From Bacteroidota bacterium (GTDB lineage Bacteria > Bacteroidota > Bacteroidia > Chitinophagales > Chitinophagaceae): a stretch of DNA of 64,000 bases. Below the pieces are notes generated by a model. The model did no database searches. It was not told the DNA's origin and saw only the letters and a list, made by a program, of their open reading frames with translations. Where the stretch lies: positions 1 to 64,000 of the forward strand of contig JAGWRO010000056.1 of NCBI GenBank assembly GCA_028876495.1, written 5' to 3'. How positions within the stretch are numbered: position 1 is the first letter of the stretch; each line of letters opens with the position of its first letter. Of this stretch, positions 28,029 to 37,570 are shown one piece after another. The position numbers and the translations under genes were made by a program.

Positions 28029-29345
28029 TCATTCGATAATAACCACTACTATGTCCATAACATTTGTCATTATTGGGCCTGTAATAACATGCCCGCCTGC
28101 TTTTTGAAAGAAATGAAATGAATCGAAATTATCCAGGTACTTTTCAATATCAATATCTTTTAAAGTTGCCTCATTAAAAGTTTGCGTATCGACAACTGCT
28201 CCTGCCACCGAAGTTGGACCATCATTTCCATCAGTTCCGGCAGAAAGCAACGTGATTCCTTTTTTATCTTTCAATAATAAAGCGGCATACAAAGCCAGTT
28301 GCTGGTTTCGTCCTCCTATTCCATTGCCGGTTACTTTTATCGTTGTCTCGCCACCGAACAAGAGACAGCAAGGCTTTTTAATATCATGATCGTTTTGAAA
28401 AGAAAGTGCTGTATCAATTATTTTGTTTGAAGCTTTAATCGTATCACCTTCCAATTCAGAAGTAATTATAAATGTATTCAAACCTTCTGCCATTGCTTTT
28501 TGGCTGCAGGCTTCGAGCGCCATTTTATTACTGCCGATAATGATATTGTGTGTATTATTAAAAACCTTATCACCCGGTTTTGGTGTTTCCGGATGAATTC
28601 CTTCTCTCCCATTTTCAAGGTAACTTAAAAAAGATCCGGGCATCTCCGAAAGAAGTTTATATTTTTCAAGAACAGATAAGGCATCCCGGAAAGTGGTGGT
28701 GTCAGCTACCGTTGGCCCGGAAGCAATCATATCCAGGGGATCACCGATCACATCAGACAAAACCAGGCTCAACACTGTTGCAGGATGTGCGGCTTTAGCC
28801 AGTTGTCCGCCTTTTACTTTTGACAAATGTTTTCTTACGGTATTTATCTCTTTTATATCAGCGCCGCTTTTCAATAACAGATCATTGGTAGTAATGACAT
28901 CGTTGATTAAACTACCTTCCGGCAAATCGGTCAGCAAAGCAGACCCACCTCCTGAAATAAGGCAGATGATCAAATCATTTACCACAGCCTTTTCTGCGAT
29001 TTGTAAAATTTTTCGTGTCGCCCGATAACCATTTTCATCCGGTAAAGGATGCCCGGCTTCTGAAACATCAATATATTTCAACTCACATCCGTGGCCGTAT
29101 TTAACTACAATATGTCCGGAAGATATCCTGTTGTCTAAAATATTTTCAATCTCTTTAGCCATGCTTGCGCTGGCTTTGCCCGCACCTATTACATAAATAT
29201 TATTAAGTTTCTCCAGTTCTATTTGATGATCTACAATGAAAAGAACCTGATCCTGCACCAACACATTATTGCGGATCATTTTGTAAGGCATTACACTTTC
29301 AACTCCAGCCAAAAAAATCTGTTCTGCAACCAACTTAGCATCCAT
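28029..29345 (-). CDS. glycerate 2-kinase (GckA/MOFRL type)
   Basis: 438 aa from ATG at 29345 (MDAKLVAEQIF); the longer frame to 29411 would run into the permease gene and adds a non-conserved leader. It phosphorylates D-glycerate to 2-phosphoglycerate. Signatures: VIGAGKASASMAKE, CLISGGGSALL, and the MOFRL domain with GGETTIKVTGNGIGGRNQQLAL and SAGTDGNDGPTSVAGAVVD. It lies 40 bp behind the GntP permease gene, and the pair forms an uptake-and-phosphorylation unit for a sugar acid. Confidence 0.9.
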   Translation of the reverse strand: MDAKLVAEQIFLAGVESVMPYKMIRNNVLVQDQVLFIVDHQIELEKLNNIYVIGAGKASASMAKEIENILDNRISSGHIVVKYGHGCELKYIDVSEAGHPLPDENGYRATRKILQIAEKAVVNDLIICLISGGGSALLTDLPEGSLINDVITTNDLLLKSGADIKEINTVRKHLSKVKGGQLAKAAHPATVLSLVLSDVIGDPLDMIASGPTVADTTTFRDALSVLEKYKLLSEMPGSFLSYLENGREGIHPETPKPGDKVFNNTHNIIIGSNKMALEACSQKAMAEGLNTFIITSELEGDTIKASNKIIDTALSFQNDHDIKKPCCLLFGGETTIKVTGNGIGGRNQQLALYAALLLKDKKGITLLSAGTDGNDGPTSVAGAVVDTQTFNEATLKDIDIEKYLDNFDSFHFFQKAGGHVITGPIMTNVMDIVVVIIE

Positions 29346-29385
29346 GAGAAATCTTTTTAAAAAGTCAATCGTAACCCTCGCTATT

Positions 29386-30720
29386 TTAATGTAGAAAAAA
29401 AAGAGACGCAATCCATACGCAAATAAAAACAGTAACGCCCATCACGGCAGTTGCTGTTGAAAAAACACGCAAGGTAATATTAGCATGGATATCAGAAAAC
29501 TTAGTTACCACCCAAAAATAAGAATCATTGGCATGAGACACCATCATCGAACCTGCGCCCATGGCAAGCATCGTAAATAATTTCCCAGATTCTGATGCAA
29601 GTTCCAGCGACGGTAGCATTGGCGCTACAATTGAGGCGGCGGTAATGATGGCAACGGTTGAAGAACCTTGCGCCGTTTTCAGGATAAAAGCAATTCCAAA
29701 AGGAATAACAAGCCCTAGGCCGGTCTTACTCAAAGCCATTCCAGCCGAAGTGCCAACACCGGTTTCTTTAATGATCATTCCAAACATGCCACCGGCGGCG
29801 GTGATGATCAATATGGGGCCGGCTTTCTCAATGGCGTTTTCAAATACTTCATTGATAGTTTCCATTTTTTTGTTGTGAAGCAGTAGCAGTGCAAAAACAA
29901 CACCAATCAATAACGCGATTACGGGATCGCCCGTAAATTCAAGAACCCGAATCAAAATATTTTCGGATGCCGGCTGCAGGATATTTAATAACGATCCCGT
30001 GGCAATCAATAACAGAGGAACAGCTATCGGCATAAACGACCAAAATACCGGGGGATAAATTGTTTCAACTTCCTGCAAAGGAATTTCATGCTCTTGCGCC
30101 GCAGGGTAATTTTTATTTTTGGTCATTCTCTTTATCCAGAAGTAAGAAACCAAAAACCCCGGAACGGCAAATAAAATTCCCAGTAGTATAAGATCACCAA
30201 TATTCACATTTAGAATTCCGGCGGCAGCAAGTGCACCGGGATGAGTAGGAATTAAACAGTGAACAGAATACAGGGAACATGCAAGCACGCCTGCAATAAA
30301 CGGCATGGCTGTTTTGGTTTTGGCACTGAACGATTTTGCCAAACCACTCAGGATGATAAAACCCGAATCGCAAAAAATAGTCATCCCTGCAATAAACCCC
30401 GTGATACCTAAAGCTGCCGCCCCCTTCTTTTCGCCTGTTTTGGAAAGTATATAACGGGCAAGGGTAATCGCAGCACCGGTTTTATCCAACATAATGGCAA
30501 TAATAGCACCCTCAATTATGAGAAAGCCTGTAGAGGCCATCGTGCTCCCAAATGCGTTCTTCATGATAGTGATCACATCTTTACCCGGCAATACCGCCAT
30601 TGCAAGGAAAAGAGATACCAGGAAGAGTGAAATAAAAGCGTTCAGTTTCCACTTTGAAGTAAGTAGAATAATACAGGTAATACTTATCACCACCAATGAT
30701 GAAATAGCAGCAGTGCTCAT
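29386..30720 (-). CDS. GntP family gluconate/sugar-acid:H+ symporter
   Basis: 444 aa inner-membrane permease with about 12 helices. GntP signatures include GFIAGMTIFCDSGFIIL near residue 110, PTHPGALAAAGIL and AQGSSTVAIITAASIVAPML near residue 350. Family members carry gluconate, glycerate or related acids. Co-directional with glycerate 2-kinase downstream, which suggests glycerate or a glycerate precursor as substrate (inference). Confidence 0.9.
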   Translation of the reverse strand: MSTAAISSLVVISITCIILLTSKWKLNAFISLFLVSLFLAMAVLPGKDVITIMKNAFGSTMASTGFLIIEGAIIAIMLDKTGAAITLARYILSKTGEKKGAAALGITGFIAGMTIFCDSGFIILSGLAKSFSAKTKTAMPFIAGVLACSLYSVHCLIPTHPGALAAAGILNVNIGDLILLGILFAVPGFLVSYFWIKRMTKNKNYPAAQEHEIPLQEVETIYPPVFWSFMPIAVPLLLIATGSLLNILQPASENILIRVLEFTGDPVIALLIGVVFALLLLHNKKMETINEVFENAIEKAGPILIITAAGGMFGMIIKETGVGTSAGMALSKTGLGLVIPFGIAFILKTAQGSSTVAIITAASIVAPMLPSLELASESGKLFTMLAMGAGSMMVSHANDSYFWVVTKFSDIHANITLRVFSTATAVMGVTVFICVWIASLFFLH

Positions 30721-30842
30721 AACCAGGCTTAAAAAGATTAGAAGGTTTGTAATAAACTCTTAACAGAAAAAATATCAAACATCTCCTTAGGTTAACTAAA
30801 TCAATTTTCGTTTATTCATTTCTGTTACCATCAAAAAAACTA

Positions 30843-32510
30843 TCATTTAATATTTCCTTTCTTTAACTCTTCCACTGCATAGTTACAAGCCCTTGCCGTT
30901 AGCGCCATATAAGTAAGTGAAGGATTCTGGCAGGCGGTTGAATCCATGCAGGCGCCATCCGTGATAAAAACATTTGGTGCATCGTGGCATTGATTAAACC
31001 TGTTTAATACAGAGGTTTTAGGATCGTTGCCCATCCTGGCAGTTCCCATTTCATGTATCGTCATGCCCGGCACAGAGGCGTCGGTAATTTCTGAAACAGA
31101 TACAGGGCCGCCGCTTTGTAACATTTCCATTGCATCGCTGATCATTGTCGGGCGCATCGACTTTTCATTTTCGCCATATTCCATTTCAATATTAAGAATT
31201 GGCAATCCCCATTTATCTTTTTTGTCTTTATCAAGATACACAAGGTTTTTATAATCAGGTAAACATTCACCAAAAGCAAACATACTTGCGCCCCACGGCC
31301 CCGGAGTTGAAAGTGAATCTTTCCACGCTTCTCCCGTTCCGGCGCCATGGTATCCTCTTGTCCATTCTGCCCTCGAAACATAAACTTCGTAGGCGTAGCC
31401 GCGATTAAAAGGCCTGTCTTTCTTTTGCAAATTTTGAAAGCGCGGAACGTAAACAGAAGTGGACCGCTGACCGAAATAATATTTGTCTTTCAAAATATCA
31501 AATTGCGCTGCCGCACCGGGACCTGAATAATGATCCATTAGATAATGCCCCACTACCCCGCTATCGTTGGCAAAGCCGTTCGGAAATCTGTCAGAAGTAG
31601 ATTGCAATAAAATTTTTGTGGTAGCCAGTGCGGAAGCATTTAAGAAAATAACCGGGGCAAAATATTCATACGTTTTCATGGTCTCTGTATCGATAATACG
31701 CACACCTGTTGCTTTATTCTTTTTATTGTCCCAGATCACACTTTCCACAGTGGAAAAAGGACGTAAAGTAAGATTGCCTGTAGCATAAGCCGCCGGGAGT
31801 GTTGATGAATTACTGCTGAAGTAAGCGCCATACGGGCATCCGCGGTGACACAAATTTCTCGACATGCATTTACCTCTTCCATTATGAGGTTGCGTTAAAA
31901 CCGCCATACGGCTTTGTATTAAGTTGCGGCCTTTAAATTTTTCTTCTATCGTTTGCTTCAAATGCTTTTCCAGGCAATTCATTTCAAACGGCGGAATAAA
32001 TTGTCCGTCGGGCAGTTGAGGCAGCCCCTCATTTTTTCCGCTTACGCCGATAAAGCGCTCCACGTAATCGTACCACGGCGCAATTTCTTTATAACGAATC
32101 GGCCAGTCAACGCCCACACCTTCTTTGGCATTCGCTTCAAAATCAAGATCACTCCAGCGAAAGGTATGCCTGCTCCAAAGCAAAGATTTTCCACCTACCT
32201 GGTTTCCCTGTATCCACCAAAAAGGTTTTTCCTGGGTATAAGGATGCTCTGTATCTTTTACAAAAAAATGCTTGTCGTCCTGCCCAAAATGATAAACCGT
32301 TCTTTGCACGGGGTAGTTCTTCATATCTTCCTGGCTTAGCATATTGCGGTTGGGCAATTCCCATGGATCCAGATTAGCGGTAGGATAATCTTTTACATGT
32401 TTTACATCACGGCCTCTTTCCAACAGCAGTGTTTTCAATCCTTTCTCACAAAGTTCTTTAGCAGCCCATCCGCCAGAAATGCCCGATCCTACTACAATTG
32501 CATCGTACAT
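30843..32510 (-). CDS. GMC family oxidoreductase (glucoside 3-dehydrogenase/gluconate dehydrogenase-like)
   Basis: 555 aa FAD enzyme. The dinucleotide fold is at the N-terminus (VVGSGISGGWAAKEL, residues 7-21). GNQVGGKSLLWSRHTFRW and CMSRNLCHRGCPYGAYFSS (possible Cys-rich metal site) lie in the middle. The C-terminal GMC_oxred_C region has HEMGTARMGNDPKTSVLN and the catalytic His-type motif. It lacks a signal peptide but is followed on the same strand by the twin-arginine subunit-3 protein, with which such enzymes are exported and form a membrane dehydrogenase. Confidence 0.88.
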   Translation of the reverse strand: MYDAIVVGSGISGGWAAKELCEKGLKTLLLERGRDVKHVKDYPTANLDPWELPNRNMLSQEDMKNYPVQRTVYHFGQDDKHFFVKDTEHPYTQEKPFWWIQGNQVGGKSLLWSRHTFRWSDLDFEANAKEGVGVDWPIRYKEIAPWYDYVERFIGVSGKNEGLPQLPDGQFIPPFEMNCLEKHLKQTIEEKFKGRNLIQSRMAVLTQPHNGRGKCMSRNLCHRGCPYGAYFSSNSSTLPAAYATGNLTLRPFSTVESVIWDNKKNKATGVRIIDTETMKTYEYFAPVIFLNASALATTKILLQSTSDRFPNGFANDSGVVGHYLMDHYSGPGAAAQFDILKDKYYFGQRSTSVYVPRFQNLQKKDRPFNRGYAYEVYVSRAEWTRGYHGAGTGEAWKDSLSTPGPWGASMFAFGECLPDYKNLVYLDKDKKDKWGLPILNIEMEYGENEKSMRPTMISDAMEMLQSGGPVSVSEITDASVPGMTIHEMGTARMGNDPKTSVLNRFNQCHDAPNVFITDGACMDSTACQNPSLTYMALTARACNYAVEELKKGNIK

Positions 32511-32542
32511 ATTTTTACTTTTGAAGTGACAAATTCTCTGAA

Positions 32543-33106
32543 TTACCAGTACATTAAAAATGTTTTAGCCATCGCTTTTTCGCCTTGCTTATAGGGGATA
32601 CATGCTTCGTAATTGCCCGGAACCTTCACATAATTCAATGCTTTTGTCATTCCCTCTTGTGACGTGAAGTATCCGATGAGTGATAGTTTTTTTACAATCA
32701 TAAACCAGGCATTATCTGCATCATTTTTATAAGCGGCTGCATCTATTTTATTAACAAGAGATTGTTTCTCATTTTTAGAAAGTGAGGAAAACTTTCCGCC
32801 AGCCTCACCATTTAACTGTTGCAGCCCTTTTTTAATAAGTTTCTGATCGTCCGGGAACAGGCAATTTTTAACAACAAGATCAAGAAAATAGGGAACCTGC
32901 GTATCAAGCGCACCTGGCGTTATAGTTTTTGGCAACATAATATCAGCCACCTGCTCCAGTATCTGAAATTCATCATCAGAAAAAAATCCTGGCCTTAAAG
33001 TTTTGGGGTTCGACTTGCAGGAAGAAACAAATTCAGCCAATACGCCGGAAAAGTTGCTGTAAAGCGCAATAGCACCCATTCCCTTAAGAAGATTGCGGCG
33101 ATTCAT
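32543..33106 (-). CDS. gluconate 2-dehydrogenase subunit 3 family protein
   Basis: 187 aa. Twin-arginine type N-terminus MNRRNLLKGMGAIAL, then FFSDDEFQILEQVADIMLPKTITPGALDTQVPYFLDLVV, the signature of this family. It is the small partner of GMC oxidoreductases and probably carries them through Tat. The GMC gene starts 32 bp downstream in the same direction, so the two form an operon. The last helix region ends in a basic patch. Confidence 0.88.
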   Translation of the reverse strand: MNRRNLLKGMGAIALYSNFSGVLAEFVSSCKSNPKTLRPGFFSDDEFQILEQVADIMLPKTITPGALDTQVPYFLDLVVKNCLFPDDQKLIKKGLQQLNGEAGGKFSSLSKNEKQSLVNKIDAAAYKNDADNAWFMIVKKLSLIGYFTSQEGMTKALNYVKVPGNYEACIPYKQGEKAMAKTFLMYW

Positions 33107-33238
33107 ATCAAGGTATTTTACAGAACGAAAGTTAATTATAAAAAATTAGTAAAAAATAAAATTATGAATATAAATCCGCAACTATTTACCGTTTTAAATA
33201 AAGCATTTTATTTTACTTTTATCCCTTACTGTTATGCA

Positions 33239-33272
33239 AAAATTAAAATTCGGAATATTTGTTCGTTTACTG
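33239..33272 (+). repeat. dispersed intergenic bipartite repeat, copy 6
   Basis: AAAATTAAAATTC, 13 bp, GTTTACTG. Read on the minus strand it begins 29 bp after the stop of the DUF1080 gene. Confidence 0.65.
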
Positions 33273-33301
33273 TAGCAACCAAATTCAAAGGTCAGTCACA
33301 A

Positions 33302-33994
33302 TTATTGCCCGGATAAATCTTTTACGCGGATGTTCCTGAACTGAACTACCGATCCATGCCCCAGGAAACCAATGTGCCCCTTATCGCGTTTCAAACCCGG
33401 ATGCTGCTTGCCATCCATTGTTCCATTTTGACGCGCTTCGGTAATATCTGCATCAGTTATAACGGTACCATTTAATATCACCTTTATTTTTGGCCCCTTT
33501 GCAATTACTTCTTCATCATTCCATTCGCCCACGGGTTTCAAATAACCACGCTTTGCAGGAACGACACCGTAAACGGAACCATGATATTCATAAGGATGAA
33601 GATCTTTATACTCAGGCGCGGTATTATCGAGTATTTGCAGTTCCATCCCCACATAAGCAGCATCGCCTTCCAGCGGTGCCCTGATACCTAACCCGTTATT
33701 AGCGCCGGGAGTAAGTTTAAATTCAAAACGGAAATCAAAATCACTGTATTCATTTTTGGTATAGAGATTTCCTCCGCTCCCCTTTTCGGGGTGTATGGTA
33801 ATTGTTCCGTTTTCCGGAATATAACTGTCAGTAGCACCCATCCATTGGTTCATCGTTTTGCCGTCAAACAATAATTGATAGCCCTGGTTCTTTTCTTTTT
33901 TTGAGAGATGATTGTTAAAAGTATTTTTAGAAGAAGAGCATGAAACGAAAGCTACTGCCAGTATAAGTAAGCAGAAAAATAAATTGGATTTCAT
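33302..33994 (-). CDS. DUF1080 lipoprotein (3-keto-disaccharide hydrolase family)
   Basis: 230 aa. Lipobox FVSC with Cys19. The single DUF1080 (PF06439) domain is a concanavalin-like jelly roll: GYQLLFDGKTMNQWMG, FDFRFEFKLTPGANNGLGIR and GHIGFLGHGSVVQFRNIRVK are its hallmark segments. Members hydrolyse 3-keto-glycosides (family knowledge). Its place upstream of a GMC dehydrogenase pair supports that reading: the dehydrogenase oxidises C3, the hydrolase cleaves the product. Outer- or periplasm-facing. Confidence 0.88.
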   Translation of the reverse strand: MKSNLFFCLLILAVAFVSCSSSKNTFNNHLSKKEKNQGYQLLFDGKTMNQWMGATDSYIPENGTITIHPEKGSGGNLYTKNEYSDFDFRFEFKLTPGANNGLGIRAPLEGDAAYVGMELQILDNTAPEYKDLHPYEYHGSVYGVVPAKRGYLKPVGEWNDEEVIAKGPKIKVILNGTVITDADITEARQNGTMDGKQHPGLKRDKGHIGFLGHGSVVQFRNIRVKDLSGQ

Positions 33995-34272
33995 TATTAA
34001 TTATTAAGTAGTGGTTGTGATGCAATTTACTGGAAAAGTGCCAATCGACTTTGGAGGGTATCAGATTTAAAAAAATAGAAATTGAGGGAATTGGTGGGTT
34101 TAATGCCTCTGCTTCTATATTTTTTATTTGATGTTCAACATTCGATTTTATAAGGTTAAATACATTTCCAACTGATTAGCGGGGATTTGGCTTTAACGGA
34201 TGCGTTTATTTTTTTAGGAAATAATTTAGGAAAAACCTGCGTGTATTACACCTGCAACTATGCCTTCTGCCT
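33995..34272. other. intergenic region, nothing recognised
   Basis: 278 bp between the DUF1080 gene and the sensor kinase gene. I see no RNA, repeat copy or clear hairpin. Confidence 0.5.
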
Positions 34273-35607
34273 TCATCCCTCCATTTTCACCAAATCTGAA
34301 GGAACAGAAATGGTAAACACCGTTCCTTTTCCATACTCCGAAGTAACTTCGATGGTAAACCCATGGAATGAAGTAATGCTTTTCACAATTGACAAGCCCA
34401 GCCCAAAACCTTCGTCCTTTTCTTTCCCGGATTTTTTAAAGCGGTTAAAAATAGCAGGAAGTTCTTCCTTTTTAATACCGATACCGCTATCTTTTATAAA
34501 TAACCGGTAGTTTTTCCCGCGCACATATTGATCACTTAAAGTAATGGTCCCGTTTTCTTTATTGTACCTGATAGCATTGTTAACCAGGTTGTAGAGCATT
34601 TGAAAAAAAAGATCGTGGTTTACCTGTTTAATTTTTACATTTTTTGAAACTGCATTGGTAAATTGAATGGATTTAGTTTCCAGCCGGTATGAAAGTTCTT
34701 CCATCATTTCGGTGATTAATTCATGAACATTTACTGTGTCACTTTTTGCAAACTGGTCATTTTCTATCCGTGAAATATAAAGCAATGAATTCACAATTTT
34801 TTTAAGACGGTTAAGCGTTCGCATCATTCCAGATATCTTATCCTGCATCTCATCACTGATATCTTCTTCCATCATCAGGTTCTCAACATTTGATTGAAGA
34901 ATGCTTATGGGAGTCATCAGTTCATGCGAAGCATTCGATGTAAATTCTCTTTCCTTATCAAAAGCTTCATGAATTTTTTCCATTAAGTCAATTAGTGAAC
35001 GATCAAGAATTTGAAAGTCAGTAGTAGATGTTTTTATTGGAGAAAGCGGTTCCTTAAATGGAAATTTTCGGTTCAATAATTTCGTCTTTACAATTTTGGT
35101 GAGCGGCCTTATTAATATATTGGTATAAATAAGATCGACCACAATACTTAAAGCGATCAAACTGATTAAAATATACAAAGTAAAACGCTGCAACAGGTTG
35201 TTATATTCGCCAATGGCTGAAGTGGTTTTGCCGATTTCAAGAATGTAATTTTTAGGGGTACCTGTTAATTCATGAGTTAAAATACGATAGGTAAGTGTGT
35301 CCCCTCCCACTACCCTTTTTGAAGTTTCAATAGTATCGCTAACCATTTCATTTTCTGCAGGAAGAATGGAAATATATTCTTCCTTCAACATGGTATAACT
35401 CGCATAAGCGCTATCGCCCTGCAGGTAATAATCAATTCCTTTGTGTTTTATATCCGATAGCACTTTTTGCTTTTGCTGCCGCAGGTAATAATTACTGTAT
35501 TGAAAACTTACGTAGCCTACCAATGAAGGTAGCAACAACACAAACAACACCACAATCAGCAGTTTGGAAAGCGTGATAAAAAGGGTAAGTTTTGACAGCA
35601 GTTTCAC
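34273..35607 (-). CDS. two-component sensor histidine kinase (OmpR-partner type)
   Basis: 444 aa from a GTG at 35607, 3 bp after the regulator stop, which puts a transmembrane helix right at the N-terminus; a TTG at 35655 would give 460 aa. Two transmembrane helices (about 7-35 and 152-172 in this numbering) bracket a periplasmic sensor of about 115 aa. The HisKA H-box is FTSNASHELMTPISIL, and the ATPase domain has NLVNNAIRYN, DSGIGIKKEE and GFGLGLSIV. Downstream of the regulator in the same operon. Confidence 0.92.
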   Translation of the reverse strand: MKLLSKLTLFITLSKLLIVVLFVLLLPSLVGYVSFQYSNYYLRQQKQKVLSDIKHKGIDYYLQGDSAYASYTMLKEEYISILPAENEMVSDTIETSKRVVGGDTLTYRILTHELTGTPKNYILEIGKTTSAIGEYNNLLQRFTLYILISLIALSIVVDLIYTNILIRPLTKIVKTKLLNRKFPFKEPLSPIKTSTTDFQILDRSLIDLMEKIHEAFDKEREFTSNASHELMTPISILQSNVENLMMEEDISDEMQDKISGMMRTLNRLKKIVNSLLYISRIENDQFAKSDTVNVHELITEMMEELSYRLETKSIQFTNAVSKNVKIKQVNHDLFFQMLYNLVNNAIRYNKENGTITLSDQYVRGKNYRLFIKDSGIGIKKEELPAIFNRFKKSGKEKDEGFGLGLSIVKSITSFHGFTIEVTSEYGKGTVFTISVPSDLVKMEG

Positions 35608-35609
35608 TA

Positions 35610-36284
35610 CTAAATTTTTATTTTGTAACCAATACCCCGAAGCGTTTGCAACCAATCAACCGGTGCATGGGCGCTCATCTTTTTCCTGATGTTTTTAATG
35701 TGTACATCAATAAAATTTGAATCATAATCGTCATCCGAAAAATTACCCCAAATATGTTCGCTCAATTGCAACCGTGTGAGCGGCCTGTTTTTATGGAGGA
35801 TCATATAACTCAACAAATCAAATTCTTTTCTTGATAATTCTATCTCTTTCTCTTCAAAACAAACTGATCTTTTATTAAGATCAATACTGAAATCGCCCAA
35901 TTCCATTACAGGATCGTTGTTGCCGGATTTTCGGCGGGAGATCGCCTGCATTCTTGACTGTAATTCGAGTAATGAAAAAGGTTTCGGAAGATAATCATCA
36001 GCACCAAGATCCAGCCCTTTTATCCGGTCTTCGAGGTCACCCCGTGCCGTAAGGATAATATAGGATGCAGAGGGGCACATTTTTTTAGTTTCATTTAATA
36101 GTTCAAGACCGTCTTTATCAGGTAAGCCAAGGTCAAGAAGAATAAAATCATATTCATTATCAATCATCAGTTTTTTTGCCTCAGTAGCATCATAAGCACT
36201 ATCGCAGAGATAAAATGCTTTTTCCAAAAAAAGTTTTATTTCAAGCGTGAGCGATCTTTCATCTTCAATGATTAGTGTTTTCAT
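35610..36284 (-). CDS. OmpR/PhoB-family response regulator
   Basis: 224 aa. Receiver domain with acidic pair EDE, phosphoacceptor Asp51 (FILLDLGLPDKDG), and Lys101 in LPKPF. Winged-helix Trans_reg_C domain from about residue 128 (ELSRKEFDLLSYMILHKNRPLTR, then VDVHIKNIRKKM). It is preceded by a porin-like gene with a 4-bp gap and followed by its kinase. OmpR-type regulators bind direct repeats about 11 bp apart; such repeats occur upstream at 38290-38430 (see findings). Confidence 0.94.
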   Translation of the reverse strand: MKTLIIEDERSLTLEIKLFLEKAFYLCDSAYDATEAKKLMIDNEYDFILLDLGLPDKDGLELLNETKKMCPSASYIILTARGDLEDRIKGLDLGADDYLPKPFSLLELQSRMQAISRRKSGNNDPVMELGDFSIDLNKRSVCFEEKEIELSRKEFDLLSYMILHKNRPLTRLQLSEHIWGNFSDDDYDSNFIDVHIKNIRKKMSAHAPVDWLQTLRGIGYKIKI

Positions 36285-36288
36285 TATA

Positions 36289-37143
36289 TCAGAACTGGTA
36301 ATAAAAACTGAAAGTTAAAAAAGAATTTACTTTTTCTGCTGCCGCCACATGGTTGCTTAATAAAGACAACTGGTACTCTGCCTGAAGCACATAATGAGAC
36401 CTGTTATAAGCAAGTGGAATTTTAAAATTATAAGATAATACATTAAAGCTCGTTGTAGCTACCGTATCGGTATGTCTTGAAGAGGAAGGATTGCCCAAAA
36501 CCGGAATCGGTGCAATTCCTAAAATACTATCATGCAATTTCTTTTGTGTAATATAGGTTTGATAAAAATGCTGGGTACCTGCAACCAAATCTGCAGAAGG
36601 ACTCACCGTTACAATATCCTTTTGGCTAATGCTGAAAAGATTAATTGATTTCGAAAGTCCTCCTGTCACAAAAGCATCACTTGTTTTTCCAAAAGCATAA
36701 TCACCGGTCAGACTTGGTTTTATCCAACCATCGTAAGAGAAAACAAGGCATGCATTATCAACATTGGCAGCCTGGAGTAATGGTGAGTAAGAAGGATAAA
36801 AGCTATGGCTGTAACTTAAATCCGTTGTCAACTTTTTACCCGGTTTAAAATTAACACCTGCACCAATAGCGGTTGCTGAAACTGAAGACGTATTGTCATT
36901 TAAAAGTTTATAGGATTGTGCAGTAAAATAAACCCCTGACTTTAGCTGATAATTGGCTGCTACTGCAATGTAAGGGTTTTTTTGCTGTGCTTTTTGACCG
37001 TAATAACTGGCATCATTTGCATACACTGCAGCCAAGGTTAAAGTAGATTTTGCCGGGATGCTATCAGTAGCTGCACTATCGGTTTGTCCGAAACAAAACG
37101 CACTGCTCATAGCGAGCATAAAAAATAAAATTAATGATTTCAT
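36289..37143 (-). CDS. outer-membrane beta-barrel-like protein
   Basis: 284 aa. Signal peptide ending CFGQ (about residues 1-20), then alternating amphipathic strands with aromatic girdles, ending SFLTFSFYYQF with a terminal Phe, the usual C-terminal signature of barrel proteins. No family recognised; resembles small porin-like proteins. It directly precedes the response regulator, so the operon may both make and sense this protein. Confidence 0.65.
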   Translation of the reverse strand: MKSLILFFMLAMSSAFCFGQTDSAATDSIPAKSTLTLAAVYANDASYYGQKAQQKNPYIAVAANYQLKSGVYFTAQSYKLLNDNTSSVSATAIGAGVNFKPGKKLTTDLSYSHSFYPSYSPLLQAANVDNACLVFSYDGWIKPSLTGDYAFGKTSDAFVTGGLSKSINLFSISQKDIVTVSPSADLVAGTQHFYQTYITQKKLHDSILGIAPIPVLGNPSSSRHTDTVATTSFNVLSYNFKIPLAYNRSHYVLQAEYQLSLLSNHVAAAEKVNSFLTFSFYYQF

Positions 37144-37164
37144 GAGGTTATATATTTTATTAGT

Positions 37165-37515
37165 CTAATGAAGTATTCTAAGCACAGGTTTAACAACGGG
37201 TTTAATAATTTTTGGTTGGATAATTTTAACCGGTTTTACGTTCACTTTTACGGGAACAGGTATTGGTTGTCGCCTTGCCAGTGGAATTACTTTAACTACC
37301 TGCACCGGGGTTTGTTCATCCGATTTTCCTTCTTTCTTATCAGTAGATTTTTTTACTTTTTCGGGAAGTGTGGTATCTGCAATCATACGTGTGATCATTC
37401 CATAATCCATTTTTATACCCGGTACAGGTTTACCACCTTTAGCAAATGTCAACTGTGGGAATGTCATCATGCAAAAAATAACTATCAACCCTTTCAAAAT
37501 AAATCTTCTTTTCAT
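37165..37515 (-). CDS. small secreted Lys/Val/Pro-rich protein
   Basis: 116 aa. Signal peptide about residues 1-25 (ILKGLIVIFCMMTFPQLTFA), then a low-complexity basic tail with repeated PVKVNVKPVKIIQPKIIKP. No enzymatic motif; the basic repeat suggests binding to an acidic polymer or wall component (inference). 21 bp upstream of the porin-like gene, with a strong terminator on its upstream side. Confidence 0.6.
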   Translation of the reverse strand: MKRRFILKGLIVIFCMMTFPQLTFAKGGKPVPGIKMDYGMITRMIADTTLPEKVKKSTDKKEGKSDEQTPVQVVKVIPLARRQPIPVPVKVNVKPVKIIQPKIIKPVVKPVLRILH

Positions 37516-37525
37516 TGTTGTAATT

Positions 37526-37561
37526 TAAAAAACAGGTTTTGCAACGCGTTGCAAAACCTGT
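37526..37561 (-). terminator. strong terminator behind the Ala-rich secreted protein gene
   Basis: A 30-bp perfect inverted repeat at 37532-37561 (arms ACAGGTTTTGCAACG) is followed on the minus strand by a T run. It lies 10 bp past the stop of the gene ending at 37571. Confidence 0.85.
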
Positions 37562-37570
37562 AGCGTTATT

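Noticed and set aside
29346-29411. Longer glycerate kinase start overlapping the GntP gene
   Set aside because: The extension is aromatic and basic, unlike the family, and an ATG at the family start exists.
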